From contig JAJRXR010000069.1 of the NCBI GenBank assembly GCA_024276195.1, positions 1 through 64,000 of the forward strand: a DNA stretch of 64,000 nucleotides, in the 5' to 3' direction. The notes under the pieces are model-generated. The model was not told the origin of the DNA. It made no database searches and saw only the letters and a list, made by a program, of their open reading frames with translations. This DNA comes from Planctomycetota bacterium (GTDB taxonomy: Bacteria > Planctomycetota > Phycisphaerae > Phycisphaerales > UBA1924). The position numbers and the translations under genes were made by a program. Shown piece by piece: positions 1-8,360 of this stretch (the stretch's first letter is position 1; every line of letters starts with the position of its first letter).

Positions 1-49
1 AGGCTACATTTCACTCCGTCCGGCGTTTTCACCGGGCGTTTCACATCCT

Positions 50-123
50 GGGGCGGTAGCTCAATTGGTTAGAGTTCCGGACTGTCTATCCGGTGGTTGC
101 GGGTTCGAGTCCCGTCCGCCTCG
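50..123 (+). tRNA. tRNA-Asp (anticodon GTC)
   Basis: The segment folds into a full cloverleaf. The acceptor stem GGGGCGG pairs with CCGCCTC through one G-T wobble. The D stem is GCTC/GAGT, the anticodon stem CCGGA/TCCGG, and the T arm GCGGG-TTCGAGT-CCCGT. The anticodon loop CTGTCTA places GTC at positions 34-36, which decodes Asp. Position 37 is a pyrimidine where a purine is usual. CCA is not encoded. A strong terminator follows within 10 nt. Confidence 0.95.
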
Positions 124-128
124 TTTCC

Positions 129-163
129 CAGGCCCTTGCATTGCAAGGGCCTGTGTTCTTTTT
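129..163 (+). terminator. Intrinsic terminator of tRNA-Asp
   Basis: A perfect 12-bp inverted repeat (129-140 with 142-153) forms a GC-rich stem with a tight loop. It is followed by a T-rich tract at 154-163. It lies just after the tRNA and between the tRNA and the convergent nosL. Confidence 0.85.
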
Positions 164-189
164 CGCGGCGCTGCGCCGTTCTCGCCGGC

Positions 190-651
190 TCAGGGTGAGA
201 GGCGGGGCAAGACGCCCTCGAACGTGAGGATGTCACCACCGACATCGCGTTGGAGCGCTTCGGCGCTGGCGCGGCTTTCGAACGCGGCGGCGTGTGAGGC
301 CATCGGCGTCGGGAGGTCTGGCGACACGAGGTAGACCGCGTCCTCGGCGGGCAGCCAGGTTCTGGTCGCATGATCGTGGACCCAGCGGCGCAGGACTGTC
401 AGACCGGGGTTGGCGCTCTGGTGGTTGGCCAGGCAGTTGAGATCATCGAAGAGCAACGGTTTCGGGAGCCCGCGATCGTCTTCGATGATGGTGGCGCAGG
501 CGAAGCGTTCGTCGCTGATAATCATGCCGCACTGGGCGCACATGTCGTCGTCGAGATGCACGGTGGGCGGGGTGTCGGGCGATTGCTGGCGGCAGGCGCT
601 GGTGCTGATGGCGACAAGCGCGAGGGTTGCGGCGGCGGGGAGGCGGTTCAT
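190..651 (-). CDS. nosL: NosL, copper-binding accessory protein for nitrous oxide reductase
   Basis: Encodes 153 residues. An N-terminal hydrophobic signal ends in Ser-Ala-Cys at about residue 20, so a lipoprotein is likely. The NosL signature Met-Cys-x2-Cys-Gly-Met follows at about residues 37-42; in the family it binds Cu(I) for delivery to apo-NosZ through the NosDFY complex. The ATG start overlaps the nosY stop by 4 nt (ATGA), which fixes both the start and the operon membership. It is the last gene of the nos operon and converges on the tRNA-Asp terminator. Confidence 0.9.
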   Translation of the reverse strand: MNRLPAAATLALVAISTSACRQQSPDTPPTVHLDDDMCAQCGMIISDERFACATIIEDDRGLPKPLLFDDLNCLANHQSANPGLTVLRRWVHDHATRTWLPAEDAVYLVSPDLPTPMASHAAAFESRASAEALQRDVGGDILTFEGVLPRLSP

Positions 652-1541
652 GCCGGGGACTTTCTGGTGAAGATGACCGAGGCGAGGGTCAGGCTCAGGG
701 CTCCCCAGGCTGTGAGGACACCCAGGAGCATCCAGGGTAGGGCGGAGCCGTAGTGGCGAGAGGCGTACGCGCCGGCGGGGCCGAGCACGTCGAGCGAGGC
801 GTTGAGCCCGTTGACGACGGACATTTTGTAGGCCTGGATGGGGTTGAGCATGGCGAGGGTGAAGAGCTCCTGGACGCGGAGCTTGAAGACGATCGTGCCG
901 GCCATGAGGCCGAGGTCGCTGAGGAAGACAAAGGCGAGCCAGGTGAAGACGGCGACGCCGGTTGCGACGCTGGCCTTGCGCGTGCAGACGGAGATCAGCA
1001 GGCCGACGGAGAGCATGACGACGGTGAGCAGGCAGGTCATCGCGACGAGCATGAGGAACGAGCCGACGCCGGTCCCGCCGGCTTTCCAGGCGAGCACCGC
1101 GGCGCTGAGTGAGAAGCCGATGCAGACCGAGGCGCACAGGGCGATCGATAGGCCCAGGAACTTGCCGAGCAGGATCTCGCGCGGGGAGACGGGTTGGGCG
1201 AGGAGGTAGAGGAGTGTGCCGCGCTCGCGTTCGCCGGCGATTGATGTGGCGCCCGCGGTCATGGCCATCAGGGGGACGATGAGCATGACGAGGTTGAGCA
1301 GGCCCGCGGCGGTGCGTCCGAACCCGGCAAAGCCCATCGAGCCCGACCCGGCAAGAGCCATGAACGAGGTCGCCATGGCCAGCACCGCGAACCCGATGGT
1401 GTAGAGCGGGAACCAGCGGCTTGTCACCGCGTCGCGCAGCTCGCGGCGCGCAAACGCGAGCGTCGCCCGCGAGAACCCGGGGCAGGCGGGGACGAGCGCG
1501 GCAGCGGGGGGCGCTGGTGCTGTTGCGGTAAGTGTGCTCAT
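648..1541 (-). CDS. nosY: NosY, ABC-2 type permease of the Nos copper-assembly transporter
   Basis: 297 residues with about six hydrophobic segments, typical of an ABC-2 permease. It also has the cytoplasmic stretch with Glu-Arg-Glu-Arg-Gly-Thr (about residues 104-109) that is conserved in NosY-type permeases. With NosF and NosD it forms the membrane complex needed to mature the copper sites of NosZ. It overlaps nosF upstream and nosL downstream by 4 nt each, so the three are translationally coupled. Confidence 0.92.
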   Translation of the reverse strand: MSTLTATAPAPPAAALVPACPGFSRATLAFARRELRDAVTSRWFPLYTIGFAVLAMATSFMALAGSGSMGFAGFGRTAAGLLNLVMLIVPLMAMTAGATSIAGERERGTLLYLLAQPVSPREILLGKFLGLSIALCASVCIGFSLSAAVLAWKAGGTGVGSFLMLVAMTCLLTVVMLSVGLLISVCTRKASVATGVAVFTWLAFVFLSDLGLMAGTIVFKLRVQELFTLAMLNPIQAYKMSVVNGLNASLDVLGPAGAYASRHYGSALPWMLLGVLTAWGALSLTLASVIFTRKSPA

Positions 1542-2419
1542 GGCTCGCTCTCTTGGGTCGTGATGTCGTCGAGGATCTCAAAGTCGCGGACCTGGATTTT
1601 GCCCTCTGCGAGCTGGCGGATCGGGACTGCTTTCTGGTCGCGGGGGACGCTGACGCAGAGGCCGTGCCCGTTGAGGTTGACGCTGTGCCCGCGCTCGCGG
1701 AGCAGCGCGGCCGCGGCGTCTTCGGCCCCGCTGAAAAGGTGCAGGCGCAGCGTGCGGACGGCGGAGGCGCTCGACCAGAGATCCTCGGGCGTGGTGTCCC
1801 TGACGAGGCGCCCACTGTCCATCACCAGCACGCGATCGGCCAGGGCGATGACCTCGTCGGGGCGGTGGGAGGCGAAGAGGATTGTTTTGCCCTGGTCTTT
1901 GAGCCCGGAGAGCGAATCGACGACCTCGGCGCGACCGGCTGCGTCGAGGTTTGACGTGGGCTCATCGAGGACGATAACGGGCGGGTCCGAGAGCATGGCG
2001 ACGGCGAGAGCGAGGCGCTGCTTCATGCCGCCCGAGAGGTCGCGGACGCGCTTGCGTTCGTGCCCGGAGAGGCCGACCTGCTCGAGGAGAACGCCGCACC
2101 GGCCCGGGTCTGCGCGGCGCAGGTCGGAGAAGAAGCGCATGGCGGAGCCGACGCGGGTGTCGTCGTGGAAGGCGAGCTCCTGGGGGACATAGCCGATGTG
2201 GGCGCGGGCGCGTTTGCCGGCGCGCCGGGTGTCTGCGCCGCTGACACTGATCGAGCCTTTGAAGCGGATGACGCCTAGGAGGCATCGGATGAGGGTGGTT
2301 TTGCCGGCGCCGTTGCTACCCCAGAGGGCGACGGCCTGGCCCGGAGCAAGCTCGAACGAGACATCATCGACGGCGGCGATGCGCCCGAATCGCTTGGTGA
2401 CGGCGCGTGCAACGATCAT
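1538..2419 (-). CDS. nosF: NosF, ABC transporter ATPase of the Nos system
   Basis: 293 residues. Walker A is Gly-Ser-Asn-Gly-Ala-Gly-Lys-Thr-Thr near residue 34, the signature is Leu-Ser-Gly-Gly-Met-Lys-Gln-Arg, and Walker B is Val-Leu-Asp-Glu-Pro-Thr-Ser. A His switch follows (Ala-Ser-His-Arg). The C-terminal extension of about 80 residues is normal for NosF. It powers the NosDFY complex in the inner membrane. It lies between nosD and nosY with ATGA overlaps on both sides. Confidence 0.93.
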   Translation of the reverse strand: MIVARAVTKRFGRIAAVDDVSFELAPGQAVALWGSNGAGKTTLIRCLLGVIRFKGSISVSGADTRRAGKRARAHIGYVPQELAFHDDTRVGSAMRFFSDLRRADPGRCGVLLEQVGLSGHERKRVRDLSGGMKQRLALAVAMLSDPPVIVLDEPTSNLDAAGRAEVVDSLSGLKDQGKTILFASHRPDEVIALADRVLVMDSGRLVRDTTPEDLWSSASAVRTLRLHLFSGAEDAAAALLRERGHSVNLNGHGLCVSVPRDQKAVPIRQLAEGKIQVRDFEILDDITTQESEP

Positions 2420-3816
2420 GTGCGGCTCCTCCGCGGGGCGCGGGGTGGGGAAGGCAGGCCCGGGCTCCGCCCGAGCAGGGTGAGCACGCCTGCGGCGCCG
2501 GCGAGCAGGCCAGCGGCGGAGAGGGCCATGCCCAGGGGGCTGGTGCTGCTGGACGTTGCGAGCGTGACCTCGGGGGGCGTCATCAGGGGGGCGGGGTCTA
2601 TGAACTTGGGATCGGGGCGCATCTCGGGCAGGGCTCGAGCCGTGAACTCGATCGCCTGCTGGGCGGGGCTGTGGACGAGCAGGCGGAGGTTTGGCTCGCG
2701 TGCGAGGAGGGATTCGAAGAGGCTCGAGGCGCGGTATTCGAGGTCGCCGATGCCGTTGTTGTCGTGATCGAAGCCGGCGTAGTCGGACCAGAAGTTGCCG
2801 CGTCCATCTTTGGAGAAGTGGTTGAGCGTGAGGTCGCCGCGCCCGTGGACGCCGACCTGCTCTTCGTTTTCGATGAAGCCGTTGCCGGTGAAGATGTTGT
2901 CGTGTGTGTTAGGGGTGATGAGGGCGCCGACCTCGTTGTAGGCGATGAAGTTGTTCTCGATGGCGCCGGTCGAATCGACGGAGGAGGGGCTGTTGTCGAT
3001 GTAGAGCCCGACGCGGTTGGCGAGCAGGGCATTGGATCGGACGACGATGTTGTCGCAGTCTTTGAGGCCGATGGCGTAGCCGCTGGAGCCGCGGTTGTTG
3101 ACGATGGTGTTGGAGGTGAGGGTGATGTTGTTGCTGTACATGAGGTAGATGCCGACGGAGTTTCCGCGGAGGGTGTTTTCGGAGAGGGTGGTGTTGTGGC
3201 TGTACATGAAGTGGAGGCCGTAGCGGCTGAGCTCGACGGTGTTGCGTCGGACGGAGAGGTCTTCGGAGTACCAGAAGACCATGTCGCGGGCGGCGGAGAC
3301 GTGGTTGTCTTCAACGATGCACCCGTGGCTCCACCAGAGGCGGATGGCGTCGCCGCGTCTGCCGGGTTTGAGGTCTTTGCCGCTGATGGTGTTGCGTTGG
3401 ATGATTGAGTTGGAGGCGCCCTTGAGGTCGATGCCGAAGAGGACGTCTTCGAGCACGCAGTCTTCGATGGTGGCGTCCGGGGCGAGGACGCGGATGCCCG
3501 CGGGTTCGCGGTCAACGCGGTCGCCCGAGGCGCGGATGGTGAAGCCGCGGAAGGTGACGCCCGGGGCGAGGATCTCGACGACGGTCCCCTGGGAGCCAGC
3601 GTCGATGATGACGGATCCTTGCCCATCGAGGGCGACGGTTTTAGTGATGCGCAGCGAGCCGTAATAGATCCCGGGGGGGACGGCGATGGCGGCGCCTGGC
3701 TGTGCGTTGTCGATGAGCGTGCTGATCGCGTCTGTGGTCTGGATCGGATCTGGGGTTCCGATGCCGACGCGGGCGAGCATGATGAGCGTCAGGATGGCGA
3801 TCACGGCGCGGGCCAT
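2416..3816 (-). CDS. nosD: NosD, periplasmic beta-helix copper-maturation protein
   Basis: 466 residues. A signal peptide covers about residues 1-20. A long right-handed parallel beta-helix follows, built from repeats with NTI/NTL-type turns and the motifs HFMYSHN and YLMYSNN typical of NosD carbohydrate-binding/sugar-hydrolysis (CASH) domains. A C-terminal hydrophobic segment at about residues 430-450 probably anchors it to the membrane. The family docks NosL and hands copper on for assembly of CuZ and CuA. Its stop overlaps the nosF start by 4 nt, and 7 nt separate its start from the nosB-like gene. Confidence 0.93.
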   Translation of the reverse strand: MARAVIAILTLIMLARVGIGTPDPIQTTDAISTLIDNAQPGAAIAVPPGIYYGSLRITKTVALDGQGSVIIDAGSQGTVVEILAPGVTFRGFTIRASGDRVDREPAGIRVLAPDATIEDCVLEDVLFGIDLKGASNSIIQRNTISGKDLKPGRRGDAIRLWWSHGCIVEDNHVSAARDMVFWYSEDLSVRRNTVELSRYGLHFMYSHNTTLSENTLRGNSVGIYLMYSNNITLTSNTIVNNRGSSGYAIGLKDCDNIVVRSNALLANRVGLYIDNSPSSVDSTGAIENNFIAYNEVGALITPNTHDNIFTGNGFIENEEQVGVHGRGDLTLNHFSKDGRGNFWSDYAGFDHDNNGIGDLEYRASSLFESLLAREPNLRLLVHSPAQQAIEFTARALPEMRPDPKFIDPAPLMTPPEVTLATSSSTSPLGMALSAAGLLAGAAGVLTLLGRSPGLPSPPRAPRRSRT

Positions 3817-3823
3817 GTTTGCT

Positions 3824-4483
3824 TTACTCCCCGTTGTTCGCGGCGACGAGCGGGCGGTAAGCCCTGCGGTGGAAGAACAGCGCCACGATGATGACGACAG
3901 AGGCGAGGGCGGAGAGGAGGAGCCCGATCCCGGGCGTGGCGATGGTTTTGAACTGGCCGACCATGCCGGTGCCGAGGATGGGGGGGACGAAGGGTTCGAT
4001 GGAGTTGGAGAGCGGGGCGTCGGGGTCGAGATTTTGGCCGAAGTGGCTCATCCAGAGGTGGAGGTCGAGCAGGAAGATCGCGGGGAAGAAGACGGCGGGG
4101 AGGACGAGGAGGACTGCCCAGCGGCTGTGGATCCATGCGGCGAACTCGAGCATGATGACGAGGAGGATGAGGATATAGACGCCGACGCTGCGCTCGAACT
4201 GGGCGGCTTCTTCGAGGGGTCGCATCCCGATGTAGTGGTTGAGGCTGTCGATCTCGGCGACATCGCCCGAGAGCTGGTTGACGTGGGCGGTGAGCTGGAG
4301 GTTGTCGGGGTACTGCGGCGCGACCAGCACCATGTGCCAGTAGGGTAGGAAGAGCGAGACGAGGATCAGCACGCGGGCGATGAGCAGAAGGAAGCTCGGG
4401 GCTCGGTATCGGAGCTCGTGCTGGGTGAGATCTTCGGTGCTGACGCGGGGGCCGATGATCCGTCCGATGAGAGACTGTGACAT
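3824..4483 (-). CDS. NosB-like integral membrane protein of clade II nos clusters
   Basis: 219 residues with at least four hydrophobic segments, near residues 28-50, 98-115, 120-140 and 185-205. The conserved-looking stretch APQYP ... LNHYIGM lies between the first two. This matches the small membrane protein found between nosZ and nosD in clade II (atypical) clusters and called NosB; its biochemical role is not established. The assignment rests on position plus the recalled motif. The start at 4483 was chosen because the protein then begins just before the first hydrophobic segment. The frame stays open further upstream, but that part reads as Arg/Ser-rich shadow sequence. Confidence 0.75.
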   Translation of the reverse strand: MSQSLIGRIIGPRVSTEDLTQHELRYRAPSFLLLIARVLILVSLFLPYWHMVLVAPQYPDNLQLTAHVNQLSGDVAEIDSLNHYIGMRPLEEAAQFERSVGVYILILLVIMLEFAAWIHSRWAVLLVLPAVFFPAIFLLDLHLWMSHFGQNLDPDAPLSNSIEPFVPPILGTGMVGQFKTIATPGIGLLLSALASVVIIVALFFHRRAYRPLVAANNGE

Positions 4484-4571
4484 CGCGTGATCCTTGCTTG
4501 GCGCCTGGGCGGGCAGGCGTGGTCCATGTCGCCAAAGCTGGCCCCGCGTCTTTCGGCGCGGGGCAGCGTGG

Positions 4572-6560
4572 TTATTCAGTAGGCTCGACCATGAGGTAGC
4601 CGACCATTTCGAGGTGCAGCGCCGAGCAGAACTCGGAGCAGTAGAAGGGGAAGACGCCGGGCACATCGGCGATGAACTCGAACTTGGCGGTCTCGCCGGG
4701 TTCGAGGCTGAGGTTGATGTTGTACTGCGGGATGGCGAGGCCGTGGGTGGCGTCAACGGCGCGCTCGATGTTGGTGATGCGCCAGACGACCTTGTCGCCC
4801 TGCTTGATGTTGATGTGCTCAGGGTTGAAGTGGCTCCGGATGGCGGTCATGTAGATCTCGACCGTGCCATCGTCCTTGCGCTCGACTCGCTCCATTTTGC
4901 GCCGTGGCGCCCAGGGATCGACGGCCTGGGTCTGCGGGTCCCACCCGATCTCGGGGTAGACGGACCAGGGGTTGAGCTTGTCGGCCTTGATGATCTGCGC
5001 GTAGTGCGGCTCGCCGACGCCGATGGGCATGTCGTAGATCACGGGCATGTCGGCGCCCTGGTTCGAGATGTCCAGGAGCTGGAAGTTCTGCGGGAGCAGG
5101 GGTCCGGTCGGGAAGAAACGGTCTACGGACCACTTGTTGAAGGAGATGAGGTACTTGCCGTCGGGGCTGACGGTGTCGCCCTCGGCGACGCCGATGTGCC
5201 CGACGTTGTACTGGACAGGGGTCTTGTGGACGAGGGTCCAGTCGGGCTCGGGCGTGCCCTTTCCGTAGGATCCGCCGAGGGTCCAGCGGGCGACGGCCGA
5301 GTCGAGGAAGAGCGAGGTGTAGGCGTAGCCGTCCGGCCCGAACTGGGTGTGCAGGGGGCCAAGGCCGACCTCGACCTGGGCCTCGACGACGGAGTCGAAG
5401 TCGAGCACGGAGATGCCGAACTCGTCCTTGCCGGAGAAGGTTTTGTTGGCGATGGCGTCCATGATTTTCTGGAACGAGTAGATCGTGACGTGGGGGTCGA
5501 GCTTGCCGGAGACGACGATGAAGTCGCCCTTGGGCGCGACGTCCACGCCGTGGGGGCTGCGGGGCTCGGGTGTGAGATAGAGCAGGCCCTCGGCGATCGC
5601 GGTTTCGAGGGTGATGACGGGGAAGCCCTGGATGATCTCGACCTTGCCGCTCTGGTAGATTTTCTCGGCCTTGCGCCAGTCGATGATGTGGAGATAGTCC
5701 GTGGCGTTCATGCTGGCGCCGGCCTCGAACGGCGGGTTCTTGTTCTCGATCCCTCCGGTCGCCAGCTCGGTGTTGATCGAGTTGACAAACATGTAGCCGT
5801 CGCTGACGCCCTTGCCAGCGTCGGCGATGTCCTGCCAGTACGGCGGGAGCTCGATCGCGAACGATCGGTCCTTGTCGATCCGACCCTTCTTGCGGTCGAA
5901 CTTCCACATCGTGATCGAGCCCTTGTATTTTTCTTTGTAGTCGCTGATGGGGGCGTACTCGGCTCCCCAGGGGACGGCGTACTGCCCGCCCTCGATGACG
6001 TACTCGGTGTTGGGCGTGACGAAGGTGCCGCCGTGGTCGCTGACGGTCAGCGGGTTCTTGATGATCTGCTTGGTCTCGAAGTCGCGGAGGTCGATCACGG
6101 CGACGCGGGCGTTGATCTTGTCGTTGATGAAGAGCCACTGCCCGTCGTAGTCGCCCTTGGTCTCGGAGAGAGCGGGGTGGTGGGTGTCGCCCCAGAGGTT
6201 GGCCTTGTCGTTGACGTAGCCCTGCTCGAGGATCTCGTTACCCACGCCGTAGCCCCAACCCTGCCAGGGCTCGGGCGTGAAGACGGCGATGCTGCGCAGA
6301 AGACGCATCGAGGGGACTCCAATGACGAAGACCTGCCCGCTGTGCCCGCCGGAGGAGAAGATGATGTACTCGTCTTTCATCCCGCTGGGTGTTAAGGTTT
6401 TGGCGGCGGCGAGGAGGTCGGCGGTGCTCAGGCCGCGCTCCTTAGCGATCCGCTGGACATCGCTGATTGATTGGGCCGAGGCCGCGGTCGAGGCGCTCCC
6501 GATACACGCGACAAGAGCGAGTGCGCTCAGGCCAATCCCGATTCGTTTCTGCTTTCTCAT
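4572..6560 (-). CDS. nosZ: Nitrous oxide reductase NosZ (clade II, Sec-exported)
   Basis: 662 residues. It reduces N2O to N2 in the periplasm. The signal peptide (about 1-30) lacks a twin Arg, which is the Sec type expected in clade II. A seven-bladed propeller carries the CuZ histidines: DTHHP (about 125-129), DHGGTF (about 175), and further sites in SPHGVDV, GPLHTQF, NVGHIGV and GEPHYAQ. The C-terminal cupredoxin domain has the CuA ligands: His in DATHG, then Cys-Ser-Glu-Phe-Cys with the following His and Met (about 641-652). The catalytic set is complete. An AGGAT/GGAG ribosome site precedes the ATG. Confidence 0.97.
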   Translation of the reverse strand: MRKQKRIGIGLSALALVACIGSASTAASAQSISDVQRIAKERGLSTADLLAAAKTLTPSGMKDEYIIFSSGGHSGQVFVIGVPSMRLLRSIAVFTPEPWQGWGYGVGNEILEQGYVNDKANLWGDTHHPALSETKGDYDGQWLFINDKINARVAVIDLRDFETKQIIKNPLTVSDHGGTFVTPNTEYVIEGGQYAVPWGAEYAPISDYKEKYKGSITMWKFDRKKGRIDKDRSFAIELPPYWQDIADAGKGVSDGYMFVNSINTELATGGIENKNPPFEAGASMNATDYLHIIDWRKAEKIYQSGKVEIIQGFPVITLETAIAEGLLYLTPEPRSPHGVDVAPKGDFIVVSGKLDPHVTIYSFQKIMDAIANKTFSGKDEFGISVLDFDSVVEAQVEVGLGPLHTQFGPDGYAYTSLFLDSAVARWTLGGSYGKGTPEPDWTLVHKTPVQYNVGHIGVAEGDTVSPDGKYLISFNKWSVDRFFPTGPLLPQNFQLLDISNQGADMPVIYDMPIGVGEPHYAQIIKADKLNPWSVYPEIGWDPQTQAVDPWAPRRKMERVERKDDGTVEIYMTAIRSHFNPEHINIKQGDKVVWRITNIERAVDATHGLAIPQYNINLSLEPGETAKFEFIADVPGVFPFYCSEFCSALHLEMVGYLMVEPTE

Positions 6561-6605
6561 GACTCCGATCCTTCCGTAAGGAGCGCGGGAGCGCTCACGA
6601 TAAAG

Positions 6606-7430
6606 TCACCCGTCAGCCTGGAGCGAACGGATGTACTGGATGATTTTGAGCAGGTCCTCGTCGGAGAGGGCCGGGTTGCCGCCCTTGGGGGGCATGTCAA
6701 TACCGGTGGTGTTGGCCGCGTCCCAGATCGGGCGCCCGGTCTTGACGAAGGTCATCATTTCTTTGTCGGTCTTGGAGGCGACAAACTCGCTTCCGGCCAG
6801 CGGCCTGCCGAGTCCATCCATGCCCTCGCCGGTCCTGCCGTGGCACGCCGAGCAGGAGGCGATGAACTCGACCTTGCCGACCGCGATCTCCGGGGCGCCC
6901 TCGCCGGTCGGGTGCGGGGCGATGATCCAGGGGTCCATCGAGACGGTGGGGGCGTTCGGATCCTGGAGCGTTTTGATAAAGCTGACTACGGCATGAATCT
7001 TCGTGTCGTCGAGATCGGGATTCCCGGCTCGCGGGAGCATGGCCACGCCCGTTGTGTTGGCGGGGTCGTCGGGCGTCCGCCCGTTGACGATGAGGTTGAA
7101 CAGCTCATCGTCGGTGGCGCCCTGGACAAAGGCGCTGTTGCGGATGGGCTTGCCGAGCCCGTGCACGCCGTCGGCGTTGGAACCATGACACACGACGCAC
7201 GTCTGCAAGAACGTGGCCTTGCCCAGCTCGATCGGGCCAGACGGGGCGCTGGCGTGCGAGGTGAGGGCGTTGGCAGCGTCTGCCTCACTCGCTGAGGTCG
7301 CCCGGAAGACCAGCCCGATGATCACGGGCAGGGTCACGATCACCATGAGCCCGAGCCCCAGCGAGCGGAGCAAGTTCGGATCGGACGCCGGGGGCGTGGT
7401 GTGCTTTGGCGTGGGTGCGTTTGAGGTCAT
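6606..7430 (-). CDS. Membrane-anchored dihaem cytochrome c, likely electron donor to NosZ
   Basis: 274 residues. A single N-terminal transmembrane segment (about 25-45) anchors two cytochrome c domains facing the periplasm. Haem sites are CVVCH (about 87-91) and CSACH (about 194-198), each followed by a distal Met region (VAMLPRAGNP, IDMPPKGGNP). It lies 45 nt upstream of nosZ on the same strand, where clade II clusters usually carry c-type cytochromes, so a role in passing electrons from the quinol pool to NosZ is a reasonable inference. The first gene of the nos operon is this one or the Rrf2 gene. Confidence 0.85.
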   Translation of the reverse strand: MTSNAPTPKHTTPPASDPNLLRSLGLGLMVIVTLPVIIGLVFRATSASEADAANALTSHASAPSGPIELGKATFLQTCVVCHGSNADGVHGLGKPIRNSAFVQGATDDELFNLIVNGRTPDDPANTTGVAMLPRAGNPDLDDTKIHAVVSFIKTLQDPNAPTVSMDPWIIAPHPTGEGAPEIAVGKVEFIASCSACHGRTGEGMDGLGRPLAGSEFVASKTDKEMMTFVKTGRPIWDAANTTGIDMPPKGGNPALSDEDLLKIIQYIRSLQADG

Positions 7431-7484
7431 TGATGCTCTCCAGAGTGTGCGTGAAAGAGGAGATCAAGAGTACCACGCGGCCCA

Positions 7485-7516
7485 TTTATAGTGTAGTGCA
7501 TGAACAAATCCACTAT
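7485..7516 (-). promoter_or_regulatory. Candidate promoter and inverted repeat upstream of the cytochrome c / nosZ operon
   Basis: Read on the minus strand, a TATAAA-like -10 box (7485-7490) lies about 55 nt before the cytochrome start. The inverted repeat ATAGTG-N17-CACTAT (7488-7516) overlaps it. The sequence ATCCAC inside it recurs in the palindrome upstream of the neighbouring Rrf2 gene, so a shared operator is possible. No clear -35 box is visible. Confidence 0.4.
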
Positions 7517-7554
7517 GTGAAGAAAAAAACACGCTCTGGTGGGCACTGAACATG

Positions 7555-8085
7555 TCATGGTGAGGGCTTATCCGATTGAGAGCGGCGCCCAGGCGCTTGC
7601 CCTTTGACTGTGGGTGATTGGGCCGCTTGGACGGCGCATAGGCCTGCGGCCGCGTTCTCATCGGCAAGGAGATCCGCGATCGAAGTGGTCGCGAACGCCT
7701 GGCGAACACCGGCGATCTGTTCGTCGAGCAGGCGGTGCAGCGAGCAGAGGCTGGTGTGCCCCTTGATGCCCAGTGGGCACCGTTCGATGCGAGAAATATC
7801 GCTTTCTGTTGCGAGAAGCACGTCCAGGACGCTGATGGCGGTGGGGACCTTCGAGAGTGAGAACCCACCGCCGGCGCCTCGCTGGGCGTGGAGGATGCCC
7901 GCCCGGGCCAGCGTGCGCAGGATTTTTTGGAGATACCCGACGGGGGCGTTGACGGCCTGGGCGATCTCCTGGGCCGCCGTTGGCCCGTCTTGGCGCTGTG
8001 CGATGTGGACGACCGCTCGCAGCGCATATTCAGAGGTCTGGGAGATCAGGGCGTTGGGGGTTGGTGGGGGGGAATGTGGAGGCAC
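7555..8085 (-). CDS. Rrf2-family transcriptional regulator of the nos cluster
   Basis: About 176 residues. An N-terminal winged helix opens with QTSEYALRAV. The recognition region carries YLQKILRTLARAGIL and the wing GAGGGFSL. The sensor loop has Cys-Pro-Leu-Gly followed by Leu-Cys-Ser-Leu-His; these Cys/His residues fit the usual Fe-S ligands of Rrf2 proteins such as NsrR and IscR, but the exact Cys spacing differs. In denitrifiers such regulators respond to NO or redox. The GTG start at 8085 sits where transcription should begin; a start a few codons later at CTG (Leu-Ile-Ser-Gln) is possible. Confidence 0.85.
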   Translation of the reverse strand: MPPHSPPPTPNALISQTSEYALRAVVHIAQRQDGPTAAQEIAQAVNAPVGYLQKILRTLARAGILHAQRGAGGGFSLSKVPTAISVLDVLLATESDISRIERCPLGIKGHTSLCSLHRLLDEQIAGVRQAFATTSIADLLADENAAAGLCAVQAAQSPTVKGQAPGRRSQSDKPSP

Positions 8086-8089
8086 AAAT

Positions 8090-8120
8090 ATACTATCGGC
8101 ATATCCACAATGGATGTCAA
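8090..8120 (-). promoter_or_regulatory. Promoter and candidate operator of the Rrf2 gene
   Basis: On the minus strand the -35 box is TTGACA (8115-8120). The -10 box is GATAGT (8092-8097) with a 17-nt spacer. The -10 ends 6 nt before the GTG start, so the mRNA is probably leaderless. The palindrome ATCCA-CAA-TGGAT (8103-8115) fills the spacer and could be an autoregulatory operator. Confidence 0.6.
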
Positions 8121-8360
8121 GCGTCCCGGGTTGGCATTGCGCGAGAATCTCTGGACGGGTCCGGGGCGGACGATCTTTCGCACGTGGGTTCGGGTCTGAT
8201 GGGGCGCGCTTAGTATCGCCCCCCGCATCGGGTGAGATGCTCGCATGTGGGCAGTGAGCTTCTTTCGAACTATGGAACGCGACCCGGGTTCTCGGTCGGG
8301 CGCCGCCCGCTCCAGAGCGCGGGTTGGCGCCTCCGAGCCGGTCTGAGCCCAGGGGTTTGT

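Noticed and set aside
190-1815. A 541-codon open frame antisense-phased across nosL, nosY and nosF
   Set aside because: Its first part is Arg/Pro/Ala-rich shadow sequence of nosY and nosF. Only the last 153 codons are a real protein (NosL), with its own ATG overlapping the nosY stop.
4494-6395. A 633-codon open frame opposite nosZ
   Set aside because: It is a Val/Asp/Gly-rich antisense shadow of nosZ, which is unmistakable on the other strand.
6606-7430. Cytochrome c oxidase subunit (CcoP-like) for the dihaem cytochrome
   Set aside because: No terminal oxidase genes are near. The position directly before nosZ in a clade II cluster is the usual place for its electron donor.
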